Positions 1-5,777 of a stretch of 6,250 nucleotides of DNA are shown one piece after another. The stretch covers positions 1 to 6,250 of the forward strand of contig DAOUEU010000161.1 of NCBI GenBank assembly GCA_034430255.1, read 5' to 3'. The stretch's first letter is position 1. Every line of letters begins with the position of its first letter. The translations under genes were made by a program, and so were the position numbers. A model generated the notes under the pieces. That model worked only from the letters and a program-made list of their open reading frames with translations. It made no database searches and was not told where the DNA came from. The DNA is from DATKYK01 sp034430255 (lineage in GTDB: Bacteria > Chloroflexota > Dehalococcoidia > E44-bin15).

Positions 1-162
1 CATCATCTCCCTGTGCCAGAAGGCAATGGCCGCGTGTAGGCTTGAGCCCAGGGCCAAGCCAGAGGGCTTGAAGGGCTTGGGGATCTGATCGACATAGGAT
101 AACCTGTATTTCAGGGGACAGGCCAGATAGGTGTTCAACTGGGAAACGCTAAAATGATCCAT
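1..162 (-). CDS. RecB/Cas4-like PD-(D/E)XK nuclease, N-terminal fragment (runs off the window)
   Basis: Only the first 54 codons are in the window; the gene continues past position 1. The start is the ATG at 162-160, preceded by a strong ribosome site (AAAGGAGAG about 5 nt upstream), and it overlaps the end of the upstream gene by 14 nt in another frame. The peptide begins MDHFSVSQLNTYLACPLKYR, the signature start of RecB-family/Cas4-like nucleases: a 'S-x-S-x-L-x-T-Y-x-x-C-P-x-K-Y-R' stretch, then 'L-G-S-S-L-H' with His43, which in this family is the first active-site residue. Cys15 sits where Cas4/AddB-type members carry the first cysteine of a 4Fe-4S cluster; the other three would lie near the unseen C-terminus. 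Known members are metal-dependent DNA exonucleases that process ends in recombination, phage replication or CRISPR adaptation. The downstream D-E-x-K residues cannot be checked here, so activity and iron-sulfur status are inferred. Translational coupling to the upstream gene is likely. Confidence 0.8.
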   Translation of the reverse strand, partial: MDHFSVSQLNTYLACPLKYRLSYVDQIPKPFKPSGLALGSSLHAAIAFWHREMM

Positions 163-583
163 CACCCTCTCCTTTCTCTATTTGGCCCAGGAGCTCGTCG
201 ATCTTCCTGGAGGCCTCTGACCTTTCCACCTGAGAGAGGGACTCAACCCCAAACTCCTCCAAGAGAAGGTTTAAGGCATCCTCTTTCTCTATCCCCTGCT
301 GAGCCAGGAGTCGGAAGACAAATCTCCTCTGGGCTTCGGTCATCTTTGGGGAATCATCCTTGCTGGCTGACGCCCCTGCCTCTTGTGTGGCATTGGCATT
401 GCCTGATGCGGAATGTGCTGAATTCAGAAGCCCGTTGATGTTGTCCTCAACTGCCTTCTTCAGCTCCTGATAGATAGCCTTCAGGTCATCACCTGACTCC
501 ACCTCAGCTACGACAGAAAGCCCTAAGCTGCCAAAGTTGGCCAGGCCCACCTTCTTGGCATAGGTTATCTCTTTGAGTCTCAT
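149..583 (-). CDS. 144-aa two-domain protein of unknown function, partner of the RecB-like nuclease
   Basis: I do not recognise a named family for the whole protein. Three parts are visible. Residues 1-53 look like a compact alpha/beta segment beginning MRLKEITYAKKVGLANFGSL and ending in an acidic helix. Residues 54-79 are a low-complexity Ala/Ser/Asn/Gly-rich linker. Residues 80-137 form a helical domain of the 'MTEAQRR...LLAQQGI...FGVESLSQVERSEASRKIDELL' type. That C-terminal pattern recurs in phage and plasmid proteins, including tails of single-strand annealing proteins and Gp16-like proteins, so a nucleic-acid-related role is plausible but inferred. The start at 583 has an AGGTGA ribosome site about 7 nt upstream and shares an ATGA overlap with the stop of the 49-aa gene. 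The end overlaps the nuclease start by 14 nt. The three genes therefore look like one transcript with coupled translation. A single-strand-binding or nuclease-accessory role is a guess. Confidence 0.75.
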   Translation of the reverse strand: MRLKEITYAKKVGLANFGSLGLSVVAEVESGDDLKAIYQELKKAVEDNINGLLNSAHSASGNANATQEAGASASKDDSPKMTEAQRRFVFRLLAQQGIEKEDALNLLLEEFGVESLSQVERSEASRKIDELLGQIEKGEGDGSF

Positions 584-729
584 TGTCTTTCACCTACCTT
601 TCTTTTAAAGGGTTTCTCTAACCTCTCTCTGAGAATCAGGTCTACCAATTTGGTCATGGAGAGCCTCCTTTCCTTGGCTACTTGGTAAATCTTGGGAATC
701 AAATCCGGGGCAATCTTTGGACTGTACAT
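580..729 (-). CDS. 49-aa ribbon-helix-helix-like small protein, probable regulator of the leftward operon
   Basis: A short gene on the minus strand from ATG 729-727 to TGA 582-580. Its ribosome site is close to ideal (AAAGGAGGT about 7 nt upstream), and its stop codon overlaps the start of the 144-aa gene as ATGA. The product begins MYSPKIAPDLIPKIYQVAKE. A short N-terminal strand-like stretch (about 1-7) is followed by a helix (about 8-21), a turn at Leu23-Ser24, and a second helix (about 25-38) with regularly spaced leucines. The tail (39-49) is rich in Lys and Arg. This arrangement and length match minimal ribbon-helix-helix (CopG/Arc-like) DNA-binding proteins, which act as dimers and often repress their own operon. 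The fold assignment comes from pattern alone, without a profile search. An antitoxin-like role is possible, but no toxin is visible next to it. A longer open frame at 605-802 on the same strand is a shadow with no ribosome site or family resemblance. Confidence 0.7.
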   Translation of the reverse strand: MYSPKIAPDLIPKIYQVAKERRLSMTKLVDLILRERLEKPFKRKVGERQ

Positions 730-835
730 TTGAGCAACCTCCTTTGTTTTTAAGAAAGAGCAGCTTATACTTTGATTGTAGTTGCTCTGGATGGACTTTC
801 AAGAGGGGAAAAGTTGTCCTTAAGAGAAAAAATGC

Positions 836-864
836 TTGATAAACTTTGGGGGAGTTATTAAATT
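836..864 (+). promoter_or_regulatory. Candidate sigma70-type promoter for the MBL-like gene fragment
   Basis: TTGATA (836-841; 5 of 6 matches to the -35 consensus) is separated by exactly 17 bp from TAAATT (859-864; 4 of 6 matches to the -10 consensus). Transcription would start near 871 and give a leader of about 19 nt, with an AGGGG ribosome site before the ATG at 890. This supports 890, not the upstream TTG at 836, as the original start. A match of this quality can arise by chance, and the organism's promoter consensus is unknown. Confidence 0.35.
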
Positions 865-889
865 GGTCTTAGCTAAGATAGGGGCCTTT

Positions 890-1049
890 ATGATCAAGTT
901 TCTAGGACTGCTTTTGCTGATAATTCTCTCCATCTCTCCCCTGACCAGGGCCGAGGATACCCAGTACAGCTACTGCCTTGATGTAGGCCAGGGTGATGCC
1001 ACCCTCATCGTCTCCCCCACTGGCCATGTTGGTAGACGCGGGCAACAAC
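890..1049 (+). pseudogene. Truncated ComEC-like metallo-beta-lactamase-fold protein (signal peptide plus first strands)
   Basis: From ATG 890, with an AGGGG ribosome site 5 nt upstream, the frame gives a clear secretion signal: MIKF, a Leu/Ile-rich core, and a probable cleavage site after 'PLTRA' (residue 21). Then comes 'YCLDVGQGDATLIVSPTG' (residues 28-45), the hallmark opening of ComEC/Rec2-type metallo-beta-lactamase-fold hydrolases. The next expected element, 'MLVDAGNN', is present but in the +1 frame from 1026. A loss of about 5 nt at 1025 relative to the family pattern 'SPTGxTMLVDAG' would explain this. After 'VDAGNN' the similarity ends and Lon-type sequence begins. All metal-binding histidine motifs (HxHxDH) are missing, so no enzyme can result. 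Secreted members of this family are probably phosphodiesterase-like or nuclease-like hydrolases; the identity of this one cannot be narrowed. It is a remnant fused to the Lon fragment. Confidence 0.72.
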
Positions 1050-1897
1050 GAGAAAGTCTATCGCTCCAATCTCATCCAGGAACGCATTCAGGAGATGATT
1101 GTACGTGGGACGCTCCTGATCGATACAGTGGGCGAAGCCGTAGGGCAGGTGAACGGACTTTCCATAGTCATCCTGGGCGATTATTTGCTTGGTAGACCCA
1201 GTCGAGTCGCATCACGACAAGTGTGAGGCCTGGACGTGAGGGTATCACCGACATCGAGCGGGAAGTTGAGCTAGGTGGGCCGATCCATAGCAAGGGCGTC
1301 TTAATCTTGAGCGGATATCTCGCCCAAAAATATGCACAGGATAAACCCCTAACGCTGGCGGCACGTCTGGTGTTCGAACAGAGTTACGAGGGGGTAAAAG
1401 GTGACAGCGCCTCTTCCACCGAGCTCTATGCAATTCTTTTAGCGCTTTCCGGTCTACCGATCAAGCAGGGAATTGCCTTTACGGGGTCGGTAAACCAGCA
1501 CGGCGAAGTTCAGCCCATCGGTGGAGTGAACCAGAAAATCGAAGGCTTCTTTGATGTTTGCAAAGCTACGCGTATGACTGGGGAACAGGGTGTGATCATC
1601 CCGCAAAGGAATATGCAAAATCTGATGCTGCGGGAAGACGTAGTGGAGGCCGTGAAATCGGAGAAGTTTCACATTTGGGCGGTCAAGACGATCTATGAGG
1701 GGATTGAGATTCTCACAGGCATACCTCCAGGGGAGCGCGATTCCTGTGGCCGATTCCCAAAAGGTACCGTAAACTATAGCGTCGATCAGCGCTTGCGGGG
1801 ATTTGCGGAGTGCTTGAAGCAATTCCGTGAGGCAGGTGGTGCAGAGCCTACGTCTACCCCAAAGTCGAGAAGAAGGAGCAACCATAAGAATAAGTAA
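1050..1897 (+). pseudogene. C-terminal remnant of a Lon-family (LonB-like) ATP-dependent protease, frameshifted
   Basis: Similarity to Lon (the bacterial LonB-like, COG1067-type group) starts at about 1050 with 'EKVYRSNLIQERIQEMI' and continues through 'GEAVGQVNGLS' and 'GDYLLGRPSR'. The frame then breaks and resumes downstream with 'RPGREGITDIEREVELGGPIH' to the natural stop at 1897. The shift is explained by a tandem AGTCG at 1200-1209; one copy fewer would read straight through as 'GRPSRITTSVRPGREG'. The second part, which can be read from GTG 1223 as 224 aa, holds both dyad residues: Ser64 in 'GDSASSTEL' and Lys105 in 'GGVNQKIEG'. The whole proteolytic domain is thus present, but the N-terminal region and the AAA+ ATPase (several hundred residues) are absent. 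Intact Lon proteins degrade misfolded and regulatory proteins in the cytoplasm using ATP. Without the ATPase, and with the frameshift, this copy should be inactive. It is fused to a secreted MBL-type fragment upstream. A base-call or assembly error remains possible. Confidence 0.85.
1200..1209 (+). repeat. 5-bp tandem duplication AGTCG-AGTCG breaking the Lon frame
   Basis: AGTCG occurs twice without a gap. Removing one copy joins 'GGRP'-side and 'RPGREG'-side Lon coding in a single frame with a family-like sequence (P-S-R-I-T-T-S-V-R-P-G-R-E). This makes a replication-slippage duplication the simplest cause of the frameshift. Confidence 0.8.
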
Positions 1898-2130
1898 CTT
1901 CTAAGAGCCCAGCAGACAAAAAGAAACCGCAGCTCAATCACAACTGATGAAAAACAAGGATGACAGGCGTATGCGTTATAACAGATTTATTGCCCCTTGT
2001 AGTGAAAGTGCTTGATTTTCTAGGAGGATATGAGAAACGAGCGAGTTTTGGAAGTCGACTGTTCCAGCTTTGAAAATACACCTACTAAACGAGAGCATGT
2101 GTTAATCGTCACAAGCTGAGTCTATCACCA

Positions 2131-3564
2131 GTGAAGCAGAGACAGACAATGTCGCCACGGGAAGGGAAACATCAACTATGGGCGAGAATCAGAGATATAG
2201 TCGTTGGCGCTCGGGACTTTGGGGCAAGGGGCCTCTGGAGTCTCCATCTGACTAAGCTGACGCGCCTGCAGGCCTTTACGATCCGCCAAGTCAAGGTGCT
2301 CTTCTTTCTCGTCCGCCAGTTCTATGCAGATAAGCTCTTAATCCATGCCTCCGCTCTGACTTACTCCAGTCTCTTGGCGATTGTGCCCTTTCTGGCAGTG
2401 GTTTTTTCTATTTTCAAAGGGCTCGGTTTACATACGGATCTAGCTCCAATTTTGTCTAGTTTACTAAGACCCCTGGGACCTCGCGGTGATCAGATATCGA
2501 CCCAAGTCCTGGAATTTGTGGGAAATTCCCAAACGGGCGCACTCGGTGGCGTGGGTTTTGCGGTGCTTCTTATCACAGTCTATGGCATTTTGAGTAAAAT
2601 CGAGGTTTCGTACAACGACATCTGGCACGTGCCTCGCATACGTACCTGGCCACGTCGCCTGGTTGCTTACATGTTGTTGACTGTGGTTGGGCCGCTTTTG
2701 ATGTTATTGATTTTGGGCCTAACCGCCTATGTTACCTCCATGGGCATTGTCCAGGAGACTATCAGTCGCAAGGCCTTCGCCGCTGTCCTCGAAGTCGTAC
2801 TCAAGCTGGTGCCTTATGTGCTGAGTTGCTTGTTGTTCGCACTGACTATCTGGTTTGTTCCAAACATGCATGTGAGATTCAAGGCAGCGGTTGCTGGAGG
2901 GGTCTTCTCGGGTATCTTGTGGCAGCTCTCCAACTGGGGATTCGCCCGATTTGTGAGTGGGACGAGTCGGGCTACCCCCCAGGAGGTGCTTTTCGCCGGA
3001 TTTGCAGCGCTACCCCTGTTTTTGCTCTGGATGTACGTTAGCTGGGTTATTATGCTTCTGGGGGCTGAACTCGGGTACGTGTTGCAGCATGTCGGCGTGA
3101 TGGAGTGGCGAAAGCTTGAGAAGCGGTACGGAGATACGTTGCGTTGCTTTGTCGGGCTACGGGTCGTTCTGAGAATCGTTCAGCAGTTAACCCTAGGAAA
3201 GAAGGTCTCCAGCCTAGACGAATTGGCCACGGAGGCACATGTACCAGAGCCCATCATACGAGACGTACTGGAATCTTTGGTGGCGGCCAGGATCCTTGCC
3301 CGGTGCACCAACGGTGTTGATAGCTACATTCCGGCCCAAGACCCCGCCATGATAACAATGGCAGAATTGGTTCTCATCTTACGAGGACACAGGGAACTCC
3401 GCGATGAGGTATATTCCCGGGATCCTTTCGGACAAAATGTCGAGGGGCTGTTGCGAAAGATAGATGCCTCAATGGGAGAGGGAACCGGTAAGCTGTCTCT
3501 GCTTGAGGCTGCTCAGGTGGTGGGCGGGATTCATTCACACGACGAGCCGATGCTTGAAAAATGA
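2131..3564 (+). CDS. YihY/BrkB-family inner-membrane protein with C-terminal winged-helix-like extension
   Basis: The product is a polytopic membrane protein of up to 477 aa. After a basic cytoplasmic N-terminus (about 1-55), the family signature is seen at 65-95: 'FYADKLLIHASALTYSSLLA' followed by a hydrophobic 'IVPFLAVVFSIF'. About six membrane segments fit the family: roughly 76-98, 137-157, 177-203, 222-244, 251-272 and 285-315. A conserved 'EVSYNDIWHVPRIRTWPRR' loop lies at 158-176, and 'LPLFLLWMYVSWVIMLLGAEL' closes the membrane part. Residues 340-420 look like a soluble winged-helix-type domain ('SLDELATEAHVPEPIIRDVL', then 'LVAARILAR'), a common tail in longer bacterial members; E. 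coli YihY lacks it at about 290 aa. The family was once called 'ribonuclease BN' in error, and its function is unresolved (membrane transport or envelope maintenance have been proposed). The start is uncertain: GTG 2131 is the longest, ATG 2149 is a good alternative, and neither has a strong ribosome site. Neighbours on both sides are unrelated. Confidence 0.88.
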   Translation: MKQRQTMSPREGKHQLWARIRDIVVGARDFGARGLWSLHLTKLTRLQAFTIRQVKVLFFLVRQFYADKLLIHASALTYSSLLAIVPFLAVVFSIFKGLGLHTDLAPILSSLLRPLGPRGDQISTQVLEFVGNSQTGALGGVGFAVLLITVYGILSKIEVSYNDIWHVPRIRTWPRRLVAYMLLTVVGPLLMLLILGLTAYVTSMGIVQETISRKAFAAVLEVVLKLVPYVLSCLLFALTIWFVPNMHVRFKAAVAGGVFSGILWQLSNWGFARFVSGTSRATPQEVLFAGFAALPLFLLWMYVSWVIMLLGAELGYVLQHVGVMEWRKLEKRYGDTLRCFVGLRVVLRIVQQLTLGKKVSSLDELATEAHVPEPIIRDVLESLVAARILARCTNGVDSYIPAQDPAMITMAELVLILRGHRELRDEVYSRDPFGQNVEGLLRKIDASMGEGTGKLSLLEAAQVVGGIHSHDEPMLEK

Positions 3565-3789
3565 CAACATGTTGACAAAAACGATTGAGTTTTTTTCTGG
3601 CCTTCTATCCATAGGGACGTGCTCTCAAAGACGGCCTGGAGCTTTGAAGATTGTCAATGGGTCAAGTACTCAGGGGTCTCATCTTCTTCTTGACGGATGC
3701 CATGGAAATCGATTACTTAGGGTGTAGAGTAAGGAGGGAGGATTCAATTTAACCAGAAACTTGTCGTCTAAATCACAGGGGGAGCAAGA

Positions 3790-5196
3790 ATGGAGATCAG
3801 ACTTACCTTCCTCGGCGCAGCGCAGAATGTCACTGGGTCTAGATATCTACTGGAGGCTGATGGCACTAGAGTACTGGTGGATTGCGGACTTCATCAGGAA
3901 AGGGAGTTAAGGGGGAGAAACTGGGCCCCGTTCCCTATTTCGCCCGGCACACTAGACGGTGTCCTGTTGACGCATGCTCATCTCGACCACTGCGGTTTGT
4001 TGCCAAAGCTGGTCCGGGAGGGATTTCGTGGAAGGATCTACTGTACCTCGGCCACATCGGAGATCTCCCAGATCGTGCTGTTGGACTCTGCCCGCCTCCA
4101 GGAAGAGGATGCGGAGTTTAAGCGGGAAAGACATAAGCGGGAGGGAAGAACGGGGCCATACCTGGAGATCCCACTCTACACTCGGGATGATGCCAAAGTC
4201 TCTTTCCCCCTTTTCTCACCTGTGGAGTATGAAGAGACTATCCAGGTGGCAGATGGCGTTGAAGCGACCTTCCACGACGCAGGCCATATCCTTGGTTCGT
4301 CAATGGTAAGGCTCAGGGTGAGCCGTAATGGAGGGGAGAGGAAGATCATTTTCTCCGGAGACGTTGGCAGGTGGGATAAACCGATACTACGCGATCCTAC
4401 AGTCTTTGACGAGGGAGATTATCTGGTGATGGAATCCACCTACGGCGATAGATTACACAAAGACCGGAAACATATAGATGATAGGCTCTCCGATGTGATA
4501 AACTCTACCTGGAGGGCCGGCGGAAACGTCGTCATCCCCACTTTCGCCGTTGAGCGTTCACAGGAGCTCTTATATCACCTGAATGAGCTCTTGCTGGAGG
4601 ACCGGATACCGCACCTGATGGTATTTATGGACAGCCCTATGGCGATAAGCGTCACAGAGGTGTTTAAGCATAATCCCGATCTGTTCGATGAGGAGATGAT
4701 GGAAACCATCCGCCGTCGTGAATCGCCTTTCGACTTGCCAGGGTTGGAGATGACTAGAACCACTGGTGGGTCAAAGGCGATAAATCACATAAGAGGAACG
4801 GTGGTCATCATTGCAGGATCTGGTATGTGCACCGGTGGTAGGATAAAGCATCACCTGGTAAACAACATCTCAAGACCTGAGAGCACGATACTATTTGTGG
4901 GATACCAGGCAATGGGAACGCTGGGAAGGCAGATCGTTGAGGGAGCAAAAGAGGTAAGGATACTGGGAGAGATGCTTCCCGTCAGGGCAAGGATAGTCCA
5001 AATAAACGGCTTTTCGGCCCACGCCGACAAGGACGAACTTCTCAGATGGGTATCTGGTCTGCGGAGATCACCCAGAGGCCTCTTCGTCACCCATGGCGAG
5101 CCCGATGTCGCCCGTCATTTCGCCAATTTACTGAAGAGGAAGACAGGTTGGAGAATATCCGTGCCGAGCTATCAGAATGAGGTTGTCCTGGATTAG
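3790..5196 (+). CDS. Metallo-beta-lactamase/beta-CASP ribonuclease (YSH1/CPSF-73-like, COG1236 type)
   Basis: This is a complete 468-aa cytoplasmic enzyme, the usual length for bacterial RNA-processing beta-CASP proteins. The metallo-beta-lactamase motifs are all present: Asp31 in 'VLVDCG' (motif 1), His62, His64, Asp66 and His67 in 'THAHLDHCG' (motif 2), His166 in 'DAGHILGS' (motif 3) and Asp191 in 'FSGDVGR' (motif 4). The beta-CASP insert spans about 210-395, with motif A Glu215 in 'MESTYGD', the 'SGMCTGGRIKHHL' element (344-356), motif B His411 in 'FSAHAD' and motif C His435 in 'VTHGEP'. These residues bind two zinc ions and cleave RNA, as endo- and sometimes 5'-exonuclease, in relatives such as Thermus TTHA0252. 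The RNA targets cannot be told from sequence. The ATG at 3790 has a good ribosome site (AGGGGGAG, 5 nt upstream). The gene stands alone, 225 bp after the BrkB-like gene, with no operon partner. Nothing indicates damage. Confidence 0.95.
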   Translation: MEIRLTFLGAAQNVTGSRYLLEADGTRVLVDCGLHQERELRGRNWAPFPISPGTLDGVLLTHAHLDHCGLLPKLVREGFRGRIYCTSATSEISQIVLLDSARLQEEDAEFKRERHKREGRTGPYLEIPLYTRDDAKVSFPLFSPVEYEETIQVADGVEATFHDAGHILGSSMVRLRVSRNGGERKIIFSGDVGRWDKPILRDPTVFDEGDYLVMESTYGDRLHKDRKHIDDRLSDVINSTWRAGGNVVIPTFAVERSQELLYHLNELLLEDRIPHLMVFMDSPMAISVTEVFKHNPDLFDEEMMETIRRRESPFDLPGLEMTRTTGGSKAINHIRGTVVIIAGSGMCTGGRIKHHLVNNISRPESTILFVGYQAMGTLGRQIVEGAKEVRILGEMLPVRARIVQINGFSAHADKDELLRWVSGLRRSPRGLFVTHGEPDVARHFANLLKRKTGWRISVPSYQNEVVLD

Positions 5197-5284
5197 CCGT
5201 AAGGGACGCAACGTTTCGGGAACACTCCACGATCTTGGAAAAATGGGAATTCGAAAAGTAGAGACCAAAGGTGAATGAGGATGC

Positions 5285-5671
5285 TTGAAGTTAAAGAGAC
5301 AACTCAACTTGCTTGATGTCTTCTGTATTGCCTCCGGGGCGATGATTAGCTCTGGGCTGTTTATACTGCCCGGTCTTGCCCACAACAAGGCTGGCCCAGC
5401 GGTTATTATCTCCTACCTTGTTGCTGGACTCCTGTCGTCGGCCGGAATGTTAAGCATCGCCGAAATGACAACGGCAACGCCTAAGGCAGGGGGGGACTGC
5501 TTTACAATTATCCGCAGTATGGGACCGACTGGGGGTACTGTTGCCGGATCACTTAGTTGGTTTTCTCTTTCCATGAAAAGCCTTTTTGTACTGGTGGGCA
5601 ATAAAAGTGAAAATGGACCATGCGAAATTTCGTGTGTACCTACAAAGGCTATTTGGCATTGCCGGGGCTGA
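5285..5671 (+). pseudogene. Truncated APC-superfamily amino-acid permease (first three membrane segments only)
   Basis: Residues 7-104 match the N-terminus of APC-type amino-acid/polyamine permeases. 'LLDVFCIASGAMISSGLFIL' covers TM1 with its unwound substrate-binding 'GAMISSGLF' loop. TM2 lies at about 37-60, then 'AEMTTATPKAGGD' and 'RSMGPTGGTVAGSLSWFSLS' lead into TM3 (about 82-104). After Val-Gly at about 5597 the resemblance ends; some 24 unrelated residues follow to the stop at 5671. Full-length relatives have about 12 segments and 430 or more residues, so this copy cannot transport. The 5' end is also odd. The readable frame starts at TTG 5285, directly after an in-frame TGA, while the ATG at 5281 opens the neighbouring frame and would give 'MLEVK' joined to 'RQLNLLDVF' if one base at about 5296 were absent. 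The gene may therefore carry two lesions. It sits 88 bp downstream of the beta-CASP nuclease and 106 bp before the TamB-like gene. Confidence 0.8.
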
Positions 5672-5777
5672 GCGGTGCTAAGAGGTTCACCGCCATGTCG
5701 CTGAGCATGAAGCTAACAGTAATGTCCAGATTCATTAAGGAAGATAGAAAAGATCAGCTCTTTATTTTGGAATCAAT

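Noticed and set aside
154..438. 94-codon plus-strand open frame opposite the 144-aa gene
   Set aside because: It is Pro/Arg/Ser-rich shadow sequence antisense to a gene with good ribosome site and operon overlaps; no start signal.
605..802. 65-codon minus-strand open frame
   Set aside because: It overlaps the 49-aa RHH-like gene in another frame, has no ribosome site at its start, and its composition resembles no protein family. The overlapping 580-729 gene has a near-ideal ribosome site and a coupled stop/start.
730..835. Possible minus-strand promoter for the leftward operon (GTATAAG at 764-770 read leftward)
   Set aside because: A -10-like hexamer is present, but no -35-like hexamer lies 16-18 bp upstream. 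The nearest TTGAAA is about 27 bp away.
2030..2119. 29-codon open frame (MRNERVLEVDCSSFENTPTK...) preceded by AGGAGG, in the 1898-2130 spacer
   Set aside because: The AGGAGG lies only 2 nt from the ATG, too close for normal initiation, and the peptide shows no recognisable pattern. It could be a leader peptide or gene debris, but nothing supports it. The rest of this spacer shows no gene, hairpin terminator or clear promoter.
3565..3789. Spacer after the BrkB-like gene: a palindrome (CAACATGTTG, 3565-3574), a TTGACA at 3572, a T-run at 3590-3596 and an orphan AAGGAGGGAGGA at 3731-3742
   Set aside because: The palindrome has no loop and is not followed directly by a T-run, so it is not a terminator. 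The TTGACA has no -10 at the right distance. The ribosome-site-like stretch has no start codon in range. The open frame through this spacer from 3464 is the BrkB gene's shadow extended into non-coding sequence.
5613..5681. 22-codon open frame starting MDHAKFRVYLQRLFGIAGAE
   Set aside because: There is no ribosome site and it is too short to assign. It may be a remnant of a deleted gene, as mentioned under the permease breakpoint, but it is not supportable as a gene.
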